Origin: Tetradesmus obliquus | Taxonomy: Eukaryota > Chlorophyta > Chlorophyceae > Sphaeropleales > Scenedesmaceae | Reading direction: 5' to 3' | Assembly: GCA_030272155.1 (NCBI GenBank) | Contig: CP126198.1 | Location: 1,860,001 to 1,924,000, forward strand | DNA: 64,000 nt | Shown here: positions 21,901 to 30,900 of the stretch, in pieces | Numbering within the stretch: position 1 is the stretch's first letter | How the letters are laid out: every line of letters starts with the position of its first letter | Position numbers and translations under genes: made by a program | The notes under the pieces: generated by a model | The model's database searches: none | Told to the model about the DNA's origin: nothing | The model's input: only the letters and a program-made list of their open reading frames with translations

Positions 21901-23991
21901 TAGACAGGCGTGTGCGCTGTTGCATGCAAGCAGCTTTAGATAGGGAGTTTGCTGAGGCCACCCGGACAACGCAGTTTGAACTCAAGATGCTGCGCAATGC
22001 TCGCTCAGACCTGGACACGCAGGTAAGGGGCAGGAAGGTAGCGGGCAGCTGTAGATGAGCTGTGTCCTGTTGCTTATGCTGTTGCTTGTGCTGTTGTGTG
22101 TGCTGGCGTGCGCGTGCGTATGCTGCAAGATGCTGCGCAACGCACGCTCAGACCTGGACACGTCGGTGCGGCACAGCTCAGCTTGAAGCAGCTTTTGATG
22201 TGCCGTGAACTGTTCATCAGCGGTCGTGCTGGCCTGCAAGTGCTGCAAGATGTTGCGCAATGCACACTCGGACCTGGACACTAGGTTTGGCAGCGCAGTC
22301 GAGCTGATTGGGGTCTAGCCAGGCTACAAGCTGTGTGAGTTGGCTGGCACGCGCTTGGGTGCACAGATGATGTTCAAAGCGCTCTGCTTTTCACGACAAT
22401 GGTGTGCTGTGATGTATGCTCTGCCCAACCACTTGCACCTGCACTGCATAACCACACTCACCTGCACTGCATGTACTGCCATCCACATGCCAATGTACTG
22501 CCGACCACATGCACCTGTACTGCAGATCCAGCGCCTGGAGTGGGCCTTCAAGCAGCGCGAGATTCCCCCAGAGGCGCTGCTGCAGAACCACTCACACCTG
22601 TACTGCTTGTACTGCCCCCCTCATGCATCTGTACTGCAGATCCAGCGCCTGGAATGGGCTTTCAAGCAGCGCGAGATTCCCCCAGAGGCGCTGACACTGT
22701 ACTGCTCAACAACATGCCTATGCACTGCCCAACAACATGCCTATGCACTGCCCAACAACATGCCTATGTACTGCCCAACAACATGCCTATGTACTGCCTA
22801 ACGTTGTTTGCAGATCCAGCGCCTGGAGTGGGCTTTCAAGCAGCGTGAAATCCCACCGGAGGCGCTGCTGCAGAACCAGGAGCAGCTGGCGCTGCTGCGT
22901 GCTGAGCGGGAGGCAGTGAAAGACAGGCACTCGCGGCTGCTGCTGGAGCACCATCAGGCGTTCCACCCCATATGGGGGCAGCTGCTGAAGACGGGCTATC
23001 AGAACAGCAGATACGGGCATCAGATAGACCGCTTCGCGTGCCTCTACACCAGCCATGTGAGTGCTGTTTGGGATTAACAGAAAGTCGATGCAAAAAGCAG
23101 ATGGGTAGTGCTGTTTGATGGGTGTGCAAATGTGCTGTGGGCATCAGCTAGACAGGTCTGCGTGCCTTTGCACCAGCCACGTGAGTGCTGCGTGCGTACA
23201 GGGGTGCAATGAAGGCATGGTACTGCTGCCTGTTTGGATGCGCTTGCGCGTTTAACTAGTACTAAATGTCGAGTTGGTGCTTCTGAGCGTACTGTGTTGC
23301 TACTTGTTGTGTTGTTATGCATCAGTGTTTACTACGTCTGCTGGTTGTGTCCCTTTGTCCAATCGCGCCGCACGTCGCCAACCTGGTGTTGTACTCACTT
23401 GACTGCTGGATTGGTTGTCGGCTGTCACAGCCAGCACTTGCACAGCGCTCTTCAACTTCGTCTCGATTTCTTTTGGTCTGTGTGTTTCGGTGTGTGTTAC
23501 GTCTGCTGCCTGCGCCATTTCTATCCTCCCTGCAGGTCGTCAACCTGGCGTTTTACTCGCTTGTCCGCGCATATGGCGGCCGTGTGGACTGCATGGCTCA
23601 AAAACTTCCATCGCTAAAGCATTGATTGGCATCCGCCTCTCACCCGCGCCACTCCTTGTCAGTAGATGCCCTTATTGTTTGTCTCACAATCTCTCTGTAC
23701 CCTTTTTCAAAGCCCTGCAGGTCGCGAACCTGGCGTTCTACTCGCCTGACCGTGCGTATGGCGGCCGCGTGGACTGCACAGCCGCCGTCAAGCCTGGCTG
23801 GCGCACACCTCTCATCTGCATCACTGCTGGTTGTCTCATGTGTGACATGCGTTTTGTGCTGCCTGTGCCTTTTATTGAACACCATGCAGGTCGCCAACCT
23901 GGCGTTCTACTCACCTGACCGTGCGTATGGTGGCCGCGTGGACTACATGGCTCATGAAGATGTGATGGGGCTGGAGGGCATGCAGAACTAG
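12533..23991 (+). CDS. HAD-superfamily 5'-nucleotidase (cN-II/NT5DC type), internal and C-terminal exons
   Basis: The family dephosphorylates nucleoside monophosphates such as IMP/GMP. Exons are 12533-12661, 13833-14006, 14555-14665, 15180-15275, 15940-16080, 16413-16525, 17715-17913, 20045-20212, 21753-21881, 22814-23056 and 23890-23991. All are phase-consistent, giving about 533 residues without the N-terminus. Motifs in order: [13 protein letters not shown], the HAD nucleophile motif [51 protein letters not shown] segment, motif [22 protein letters not shown], motif III region [21 protein letters not shown], motif [45 protein letters not shown] [18 protein letters not shown], and the C-terminus [18 protein letters not shown]. 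The catalytic aspartates are intact. Exon 1 with any targeting peptide is not resolved. Nearly every splice junction is tandemly duplicated and the 20045 exon is preceded by a 2.1-kb intron with 5S rRNA genes. Confidence 0.9.
12700..12770 (+). repeat. Duplicate of the exon end CTCAACATGAAG plus donor
   Basis: CCTCAACATGAAGCGGATGA ending AG|GTGCAAG (donor GT at 12752) copies the true exon end CCTCAACATGAAGCAGATCA ending AG|GTGCGC (GT at 12662), with 90 bp spacing. Confidence 0.8.
12934..13907 (+). repeat. Nine-copy acceptor array carrying the HAD nucleophile exon start
   Basis: Copies start at 12934, 13048, 13162, about 13254, 13360, 13474, 13595, 13716 and 13833. The unit is 114 bp where perfect: 75 bp of exon (AIGFDMDYT to LLAHSQ) followed by intron sequence TGCATGTTGTTTGTAAACAT through TTTCCTGCAG. 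No copy but the last continues into the exon, and none of the truncated copies has a GT at the cut. Copy 4 lost the intron part and acceptor; copy 8 has an internal deletion. The middle copies are almost identical to each other. Confidence 0.95.
13958..14400 (+). repeat. Four-copy donor array of exon end FDWRYMMRG
   Basis: TGACTGGCGCTACATGATGC ending GACAAG|GTGCGC recurs with donor GTs at 14007 (used), 14104, 14225 and 14371. The intronic parts share GGTTCAGGTTTCAGATGCCA and TTAGGGCACTGCTT. Spacing grows from 97 to 146 bp because the intronic linker itself is expanded. Confidence 0.92.
14822..14885 (+). repeat. Duplicate of exon end NAVYNHSA plus donor
   Basis: GTGCAACGCAGTCTGCAACC then ACAGCGCG|GTGAGG (GT at 14861) copies the true end GCGCAACGCAGTCTACAACC then ACAGCGCG|GTGAGA (GT at 14666). 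Confidence 0.8.
15066..15235 (+). repeat. Two-copy acceptor array of exon [15 protein letters not shown]
   Basis: The acceptor-proximal sequence CTGCAG|GTGCGTGATAACTA at 15072 duplicates the used one at 15180 with 108 bp spacing. The upstream copy breaks off after GATTGACACG. Confidence 0.85.
15592..15970 (+). repeat. Acceptor array of exon [11 protein letters not shown] with CTG runs
   Basis: Copies at 15712 and 15836 and the used exon at 15940 begin GACAAGGCCCCCGG and follow CTTGCAG or CCTGCAG. A more degenerate copy lies at about 15592. Each intronic linker contains a run of 8 to 16 CTG triplets, so each acceptor has its own CTG pyrimidine tract. Confidence 0.92.
16823..17786 (+). repeat. 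Eight-copy acceptor array of exon [17 protein letters not shown]
   Basis: Copies start at 16823, 16948, 17072, 17207, 17322, 17437, 17576 and 17715 (used), with spacing of 115 to 139 bp. Each has about 72 bp of exon (GAAGCG to GGCTGCGGCAA) plus a linker ending CTTGCAG. Copy 6 (17437) has GCATG instead of GCAGG and has lost its acceptor AG. The exon-derived part is visibly more uniform than the linkers. Confidence 0.95.
18125..18930 (+). repeat. 5S intergenic spacer repeats
   Basis: A segment of about 110 bp beginning GTTACACGGTGTGTTC and containing GCAAGCAGCTCAGCTCGGGC occurs at about 18134 and again at about 18799. The 5S copies are 1,149 bp apart while these spacer markers are only about 665 bp apart, so the second unit carries roughly 480 bp of extra sequence between about 18925 and 19440. 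Confidence 0.8.
18339..18458 (+). rRNA. 5S ribosomal RNA, copy 1
   Basis: 120 nt. The ends pair perfectly in helix I with G-U wobbles (ATGCTACGTT against AACGTAGTGT). The internal promoter and loop signatures are present: AAAGCACCCGATCCCATCAG, AACTCGGAAGTTAAGC, GTACTGGGTTGAGGGATCAC and TGGGAACCCCGAG. Sequence is close to chlorophyte (Chlorella-type) 5S rRNA as I remember it. A pol III terminator TTCTTTT follows at about 18458. It sits inside a protein-gene intron in the same orientation. Confidence 0.95.
19488..19607 (+). rRNA. 5S ribosomal RNA, copy 2
   Basis: 120 nt, nearly identical to copy 1. Differences include GATCACATC for GATCCCATC in the A-box-flanking region, CCAGC for CCACC, and GAGTGACG for GAGTAACG. 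It has the same TTCTTTT terminator. The change in the conserved CCCATC may mean this copy is degenerate. Upstream (AAAATGACG, GCTTCAGCAGCTGTGCACAT) and downstream (GCCATCAGGTGCGTC) flanks are shared with copy 1. Confidence 0.93.
20150..20875 (+). repeat. Seven-copy donor array of exon end [16 protein letters not shown]
   Basis: Donor GTs are at 20213 (used), 20328, 20448, 20562, 20663, 20762 and 20861. Each copy holds about 65 bp of exon end (from GTGCTGTATGTTGGGGACCA to CGCAGCAAAAAG) then a variable linker. Copy 7 has an in-frame TAG (ATTTAGGGC) and GTGAGC as donor. The region encodes HAD motif IV, GDHIYGD. Confidence 0.95.
21060..21835 (+). repeat. Three-copy acceptor array of exon [17 protein letters not shown]
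   Basis: Copies begin at 21242, 21494 and 21753 (used), 252 to 259 bp apart. The linker includes GCAACA...TAGC, TTCCGCACTCACTATCAT and ATAACACAATATAACA. In copy 2 the acceptor AACAG is AACAT, so it cannot splice there. The intron 3' end is unusually AT-rich for this locus. Confidence 0.9.
21815..22290 (+). repeat. Four-copy donor array of exon end [13 protein letters not shown]
   Basis: AAGATGCTGCGCAACGCTCG to the donor recurs with GTs at 21882 (used, GTAAGG), 22023 (GTAAGG), 22166 (GTGCGG) and 22285 (GTTTGG). Copies are progressively shorter and more diverged downstream. Confidence 0.9.
22520..22880 (+). repeat. Three-copy acceptor array of exon [18 protein letters not shown]
   Basis: Copies begin at 22526, 22640 and 22814 (used). 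ATCCAGCGCCTGGAGTGGGC through GAGGCGCTG is preserved. The linkers contain a separate short tandem array of GCCCAACAACATGCCTATG, four to five copies at about 22705-22800. Confidence 0.92.
23130..23195 (+). repeat. Duplicate of exon end FACLYTSH plus donor
   Basis: GGGCATCAGCTAGACAGGTC to AGCCAC|GTGAGTGCTG (GT at 23181) copies GGGCATCAGATAGACCGCTT to AGCCAT|GTGAGTGCTG (GT at 23057). Confidence 0.85.
23372..23960 (+). repeat. Four-copy acceptor array of the last exon ([15 protein letters not shown])
   Basis: Copies begin at 23372, 23536, 23721 and 23890 (used), 164 to 185 bp apart. Copy 1 has lost the AG (GCACGTCGCC for GCAGGTCGCC). Each copy reads roughly [18 protein letters not shown]. Confidence 0.92.
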
Positions 23992-25000
23992 TGTGAAGTT
24001 CACACTGTGAAGTGCGAGGTGTGAGGTGTGAAGTTCAGCACACGAATGCTGGTGACAGGCCCCTGGCTGGCAGTTTTAGTGAAGTTTTTGTTGTTGTTAT
24101 ATGAAGAGAGCTGCCAGAACGGGTGGTGGTGTACTTGTAGTGAGCGAGGAGTGTCTGCGTTGGCTGTCTACTTGGTGCGCCTGCGTGTTAAGTTTGTCAG
24201 AATCAATTTACAAAAGGTTAACAGTGTTAGTTCCCCAGAGGTTTATGGTGGTGAGCTCATGTCAGCCTGGCGTTTCATGGAGCCCTAGGTGCACAGGTTT
24301 GGAATGGCCAGTGCAGCTGAAGATTCCATTCCATGCTTCGGCTGAGCTGTTAACAGAGAGATTGCAGTTTGCAAGTAAGCTGCACACCCTGCATGCACGC
24401 ACGCTGGAAGCTGCTGCTGGAAGCTTTGAAAGCTGGATGGGCTGTGTGCTGCGTGGTGGCTTTTGAATCTTTGAAGCTCGTGTGTGCGCTGCATACCGTG
24501 CGCTGTATGTGCAGTGCAGCTGTAGGGACGCATGATTGGGATGCGGTAGCTGCGGTTGTGGTGAACTGGGATTGCAGTGGCTGCATTGGGGGCGGCACCA
24601 GTGGCTGCTGCCACGCTCCAGGTGTGGCTGTGTTGATTGTGCAGGCCTGCGCCTGCAGCTGCAGGCTGCAACCTTCCTGAATGAGCCACAGCCTGTAAGA
24701 GTGTTTGTCGCCGTGTTGGCTCTTGCGATGCAGGTTGCACCAGAGCAAGGAGGGTGTTGTGTTGGTCACAGGAGCGTTGATCACAGTGCCACTGTGCAGT
24801 GCATGCTGAGCTAGACAGGCTGCTGGGTCTTCTAAAGTGTATACGTGTTATTTTGTGCATGGCTTGGGTCGCCGTCAGTGGCTGTGCAGCATGGTCGATG
24901 GCGCGCCGGCAGCATGCATGCGCGCGTGGCATGCACAATGTTTCAGTATGGTGCTGTCCATGCCAAAGTCATGGGGGCAGAGGGGTGACCGAGCACAACG
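23992..25000. other. Intergenic region without recognised gene
   Basis: This is the 5'-nucleotidase 3' flank, beginning with a short GTGAAGT / GTGAGGTGTGAAGTTC direct repeat at about 23990-24040. Open frames on both strands have no recognisable motif. Confidence 0.35.
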
Positions 25001-27190
25001 GTCGTGCTGCTAGCCCCAGTGGCTGCAACTTTGCGAGTACTGGACACTGTCACTTTGTGGGACGGTCCCAACATGGCACGTTGCCGACAGTGTAACAAGT
25101 GACCTTGGACTGCGCTTGATTGTTGCAGTGGTTGCCCAAAACCCAGCCGAGAAATCTGCAGCTGTATAAGAACGAATTTACACATCCGCTGTCCAAAGCA
25201 ACGTGATGATCAGGCTTGCAGTCCATGCAAGCCACTACCATTTGATGATGTCAAACAATTTGCGTTACACACAAATAATGAAAAACACGACTGTCCTGTG
25301 ACATGACATCAAACTGGGACATTCATGTGGCAACCACTGGTCTGTGGCACAGACAGCACCACAAAACTACACGGTAGCACAATGACATTTCCTGTGCTAA
25401 AACGTGCTGCTTTGTGGCGGCACATTGTGTGATCAAAACAAACATGCAGAAGGTGTGCTCCATGGCAGGCAGCCACTATTAGTAATGTGTGAGTCCTATA
25501 ACTGTCAAAGCCAAAACCCATGCTGTAGCAACCTCTGCACACTAATTTGCATTCGACAGCGGCAGCAAGCAGCGCCTGCTGCCATAAGCAGCGTTGTTCA
25601 CTGTCAGAAGACTCCAACCGTTCGCTAGCAGCCGCCAATCGGCCACGTGGCACCGCTGCTCTGCGTCAGCTTGCCTGCTATCTGCAACTCTCCAGCTGCT
25701 GCATTTGCGGCTGGCTTGAGTGTGTTGCATTCCCGTCACTTGGCACCACAACTCTGCATCTGCTTCGCAGCTTTCCCTATGTTCCGCTGCTGCTGCTGCT
25801 GCTGCTGCCCCTGCTGCCCGCTGCCATTCCCGCCATTCCCGCCACTTGGCACCACAGCTCTGCGTCTGCTTGCAGCCCTCCCTATGTGTTTGATTGTCCA
25901 GCTGCTGCACATGCAGCTGCCTCACGTGCCATCATCATCTGCGCAAGCGGGCAGCCCAGCAGCCACACACAGACACAGGCGGGGTGAGCACTGTGCCTGT
26001 GTGTGTTGCGCTGCCACTGCTGCTGCTGCTACTGCTCCCCGCTGCGCTTTGCCGAACGTACGTGCTGCTGCTGCTGCCTGTGACCATCCTGTCAGCCTCA
26101 ACTTGTGTGTTGTGCCGAGCCGCTATCATGTCCCATCATCATCTGCGCACGGCACAGCGACGATGGGGCCTATTAAGTGCCATCGTCATCTGCACATGAG
26201 GTGCATGTGGGCAGCAGGCGCCCGATTATCACTCAGCAGCGCTGCAGAAGCTGTGCGAATGTTGTCCATGTGCTGTGTATGCCATGCATACATTGGCTGC
26301 TGCTTGAAGTTAACATGCAAAGCAGTGCTACATGCAGCTGTCATGCTGTGCACACTGTGCTGCGGTGCAGCTGCTGTTTGCTGACAACACAACCCGCACA
26401 GGGCAGGACATGCGAGTTTGGTTTGGTGTTGACAAGGGCGGCAAGTGGTAGCTGCAACACTATCATTTACTGCAGCTGAACATATGTCAAGTTGCCCAGA
26501 CACTTTGAAGTGACCCAGCAACGGTGCTGATCTAAACCAGAGAAGCAGCAGGCTGCAACTCACCCAGGCCGAAGATGCTGACGCTGAGGTGCATCGCCCT
26601 CCAGGCTGCTAGTATCGACCTTGAGCTGCGGCCTACTAGTGTGGGCATCATGTTGCTCCTCTGGCGCAGCAATCTTCAGCAGCAGCAGCATCAGCAGCAG
26701 CAGCAGCATCAGCAGCAGCATCAGCATCATCAGCAGCAGCAGCAGCAGCACAGCTGCGGTTACTGATCATCTTGCTCAGTAGTACGTCAAACGGCATGCA
26801 GCTGATGGTGACATGGTAGTGACACTGGCGGTTGAATACGGCTTATACGCTGCCAGGTGCAAGCATACAAGGGCTGAAAGTGTTTATTTACAGTCAAGCA
26901 TTGCGCATGACATCACCCTGCGTTGGCTGCATACATCAGTACAAGCACAGTGCACAATGAAACAGCTTGCGCAGCGCTGCTGTATGGTACAGTAGCCTGT
27001 GCACATATACACTGAAGCATGCCCCTACATACCTGCTGCGTTCGCATGCCCGTAGTGTGTGCATGCCCTGCCGTTCAGATGCGCCCAGTATGCCTGGTGA
27101 TCGCTGTGCTGGCTGCTGCGCTGAGAACGCCCGCATTGTGCTGCTGCGCAGCTGCTGTGCTAGGCGCCTCATGCTCTGCCTGGCTGCCAT
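25000..27190 (-). CDS. Tentative gene with organelle-targeting-like N-terminus; extent uncertain
   Basis: The minus strand from ATG at 27190 reads MAARQSMRRLAQQLRSSTMR then AFSAQQPAQR, typical of a mitochondrial presequence, to a GTATGT donor (exon 27190-27033, phase 2). A second exon, about 26682-26573, follows a CTG run and an AAG acceptor; in phase it reads LLRQRSNMMPTLVGRSSRSI then LAAWRAMHLSVSIFGLG and a GTGAGT donor. Further exons were not identified. The downstream sequence to about 25550 contains tandem segments (GCAGATGATGATGGCAC three times; GCAGACGCAGAGCTGTGGTG and relatives three to four times) that look like junction-spanning duplicates as in other genes. I do not recognise the protein; FGLG followed by more sequence is reminiscent of TatA/Tha4 proteins, but no FGP motif was found. 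Confidence 0.35.
25540..26220 (-). repeat. Tandem duplicated segments within the tentative minus-strand gene
   Basis: On the minus strand the phrases GTGCGCAGATGATGATGGGA and GCGCAGATGATGATGGCACG recur at about 26205, 26130 and 25945. GCAGACGCAGAGCTGTGGTG, GCAGATGCAGAGTTGTGGTG and CTGACGCAGAGCAGCGGTGC recur at about 25875, 25765 and 25665. Each follows an AG, so these resemble acceptor arrays of unidentified exons. Confidence 0.6.
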
Positions 27191-27229
27191 GGCGGCAGAT
27201 CTGGGCTATGAGATGCTACCTGCCTCTTT

Positions 27230-27849
27230 TCACACAAATATAATTCCTGAATGAGCAGAGATGGTGACTGGCAGTAGATATTCACGACGAGTGACTATCG
27301 TTCGGGATCTGGCAACCAGTTGGACGAACGACGTTAACTCACGATCAAAGCAATGCCACAAACTAAACGCGATGACGAGCAACGTAGCATTAACTGCACG
27401 ACCAGCTTTCAAGTAGGGCTTGTTTCTGACACGTCCCCGTGTTATCCTGGTGCTGAAGCCTTCTTCGTAGCGGAAGCCACATCAGTCGGCTGATTGCTAT
27501 GTCGATTCCCCCATAGGCCAGTTTGCACCACTCGAGGTTAAGTCCCGTGTAATCTAGCTGCAGCAGCAGTAGCAGCAGCAGTGAGCTCTGCTTGTGTTGA
27601 TGGCATCCCAGTCTTGATCCTTTCCTGTGTACCTGCACCGCCTGACAAAGCATATTCATAATCGTACTGTCAGCAGCAACTGTTTGCTTTAACGCGTCGA
27701 CCTGTGATCGAGCTGTGTACTGCTGGGCGCTGAACCCACACCAATCCAGTACCAACACGCAGCAACCACAAGGGCAGCACAGACCATCACGTAGCTAAAT
27801 CTGCTGCCAGCTGAAACAACAGCTGGACCGAAGCACAAAGGAGCCCACC
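27230..27849. other. Intergenic region with possible small minus-strand coding segments
   Basis: It lies between a minus-strand start at 27190 and the FNTB start at 27850. On the minus strand two protein-like stretches occur: AGRAVNATLLVIAFSLWHCF preceded by a basic segment (about 27470-27320), and QVDALKQTVAADSTIMNMLC (about 27720-27650). They may form a small membrane protein gene, but I could not build a phase-consistent model. Confidence 0.25.
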
Positions 27850-27925
27850 ATGGCGCCCACATTCCTAGAAACAAGCACCTCCAAGCAGCAGCATGAGCTG
27901 GAGCTCAAGGTGTGCTGTGGTGACG

Positions 27926-27956
<31 letters not shown>

Positions 27957-30900
27957 TGGAAGCACTCGTCCTGCAGCCGTTGTCTTGCCATTTGTCTCCA
28001 TGTCGCGAACAGAACTCAACAGCAGTAGCAGCAGGACTGGCAGCAGCTGCTGCTGGGATTAGCAGGTTCCACCAGAGCAGACTACAAGCTGCTTGCCGGT
28101 CACATAGTTGCTGACTACGTATCACAGTGGCATGTGGCGACATGCTTGCAGAGTACCTTAGTCGTACGTGCCAAATCCTTTTTTGCCTTTGCTGAAGAGT
28201 GTGAACTCCGCACTCACCACAGCAACTCAGCATTCACAAGCCTGGGCTTGCCTCTGCAGGTGTGTGATGCTTACCAAGACCTTCTGGAGTTTGAAGGTCA
28301 GGACAGAGATGAGCTCCTGCTGCTGCTGAAGGACCGCCACGCGCGCTACCTGCAAGCAGGACTTGGCCAGCTGCCATCAGGTAGGGTGGAGATCAAGACA
28401 AAGTCTGAACTCGCAGCTGCAGCAGCAATCGCTGCAGCACAGCAGCTGGTGTGGCACCTGCATTTGGTGAACTGTCGAGCAGTGCAGGTGGAAACTTCCT
28501 TTTTAATGTTGTTCTAAGTGTTGTGTTGCTATGTGCACACCTGCTGGCATGCCTTCCGTTTAGACACCAGCTGATTGCTTGACGCGGCCCAAACCCGCCA
28601 AATCCGTACCGCCATTCCATCTTACCATATCACAATACAGGCTTCATCAGTCTGGATGCAAGCAGACCTTGGATCTGTTACTGGGTGCTACACGGCCTAG
28701 CACTCCTGCAAGCGCCCCTGCCCAGCAGCATCTCCAGCAGCCAGGTCATCACTTTCCTGCAAGCATGCCAGCACGCCAGCGGCGGCTACGGCGGCGGGCC
28801 GGGGCACCTGCCGCACCTGGCGCCCACGTACGCTGCTGTGTGCGCGCTGCTGACATTGGGGGGCGCAGAAGCCTACGACAGCATTGACAGGTACAGTGCG
28901 GCTGCAGCTGTTTGCCTTTCTTTGCGCTGCGTCGCACTGTGCGAGTGTTTGTAATGTAGCATGCCCGGCGTCCTCGTATGCTGCCGTGTGCGCGCTGCTG
29001 ACACTGAAGGGCGCAGAAGCGTACACCAGCATTGATCGGTTAAGGTGTACCTTTGACGTGCAGCTGCAGCTGTCTGCCCATTTTTACGTGGCTTCACAGC
29101 GTGCAAGGTTTTTGCAGCATGTGTGACCGCATGTAAATACTCATGGTGCATGTGGCAAGATGGGCTGAGCAGTGCTGCTGCTGCTGCTGCTGCTGCTGCT
29201 GCGTGTTGCTCAAAGGGCTGGTGTGTGGGATTTCCTGTGCCGCATGGCTGTGCCACCGGAGCAAGGAGGCGGCTTCCGGATGCATGAAGGTGAGCTGCAG
29301 CTGCATGCCTGTCTGTGTTGTGGTTTCAGCAAGTTACATGGCTGGGGTCCCAGCAAGGTGCTGAACATGCAAGCCTAGAGGTGTTGGTGCTGTGGTATGT
29401 TGCTGCTGTGGGTCCGGATAGCAACCACCAGCCACTGCTCAGGGTTCTGGCAGCACCGTGTTTGTTGGCTTGCCCCCCACTCTGTACTATTCAGTGTTGC
29501 TGCATTTTGTTGATGTGCCTGCCCTCACAATGAGCATCACTCGCACCTCATCCTCTGAATGTTTAGGCCCTCTGCTTACATGCAGAATGCAAATCATTGT
29601 AACTCTATGTCTACATCTGTCACTATCCTGCTTGCATGCAATTGGATAAACCCCGCTGTCAGCATCTGTGAACACCTATGTGTCATCTGTGTAACCATGC
29701 AGGCGGCGAGTGCGATGCGCGCAGCTGCTTCACGGCGCTGGCGGTGGCGTCGGCACTGTGCCTGGACGTGCCTGGCCTGGTGGCCAGGTCTGGGGTGGTG
29801 GACTTCCTGCGCCGCTGCCAGGTGAGGCAGCAGCAGCAGCAGCAGCTGTTTGCGTTCTGATTGGGGTTTGCCTCTGTGCCTGGCCTGGTGGCCAGGTCAG
29901 GCGTTGTGGACTACCTGCGCGGCTGCCAGGTGAGACAGCAGCAGCAGCAGCAGCAGCGGCAGCAGCAGCAGCAGCACAGCTCAGCCCTTTGCATTTGATT
30001 GGGGCATTCTCCTCCATTTGCCTCTCTTATGCCCTGATCAGCGGTGCCTTCTACCAGCCAGCCCATGTTTAGCCAGCCCATCGTCTACAGGCACCTGGTG
30101 CTCTCCTGGTCAGCGGCCTGCGTGCTGGCCCTTCCATCCTGTATGCAAGTTGCTTGCGGTCTGCACATCAATCCTCGTCACCGCACTCACCGTTGTTGCT
30201 CTTGTCTTGCAGACATATGAGGGCGGCCTAGGCGGTGAGCCAGGCAACGAAGCACACGGCGGCTACACCTTTTGTGGCCTCGCTGCTCTAGTGCTGGCAG
30301 GCTGCCCGCATGCACTCGACCTGCAGAGGCTGCTGCACTGGGCAGCACAGCGGCAGGGCTGGTCAGAAGGGGGCTTCAATGGCAGGACTAATAAGCTGGT
30401 GGATGGCTGCTACAGCTTCTGGCAGGGGGGCGTGTTCCCGCTGCTGCAGGAGCTGCTGGGGGTGCAGCAGCCGCAGGAGGAGCTGGCGCAGCAGGTATGT
30501 GGTGTTTGCCGTGTGAAGCAGCAGCAGCAGCAGCAACAGCAGCACACACGTGGTCATAGTCTGTGTTATCAAAACATGAGGTGACTGGACTGTAATTCCT
30601 TTGGTGGTGCAAGCCATGATCATGTGTGGCTGAAAGCCTTGTGTGCATTGTGCCTGCTGCAGGCGCAACACCAGCTTGGGCTGTGCCGCAACGTTGCAAC
30701 GTATGCACCACTGGAACCGCCGGCCAGCTGGCAGCAACAGCAGCAGCAGCAGGAAGAGCTGGTGGTGCCTGATCTCCCTGACCTCAGCAGAGTGCTGGGA
30801 CCCCTGCAGCAGGTGGGATGTGGCTGAGCTCTTGCTGCGTCTGTGTCTTGGTGGCTACTGCTGTGCATCTGACACCGTGGACACCGCGGTGCGACTCATG

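Noticed and set aside
12500..24000. Interpretation of the arrays as introner-type transposons
   Set aside because: Introners are copies of one element at many sites. Here each array copies its own local exon/intron edge and arrays share no common sequence apart from splice consensus and CTG.
26573..26682. Reading the second exon of the tentative 25-27 kb gene as TatA/Tha4
   Set aside because: The FGLG end is suggestive, but no following FGP motif or amphipathic helix was found on the minus strand downstream.
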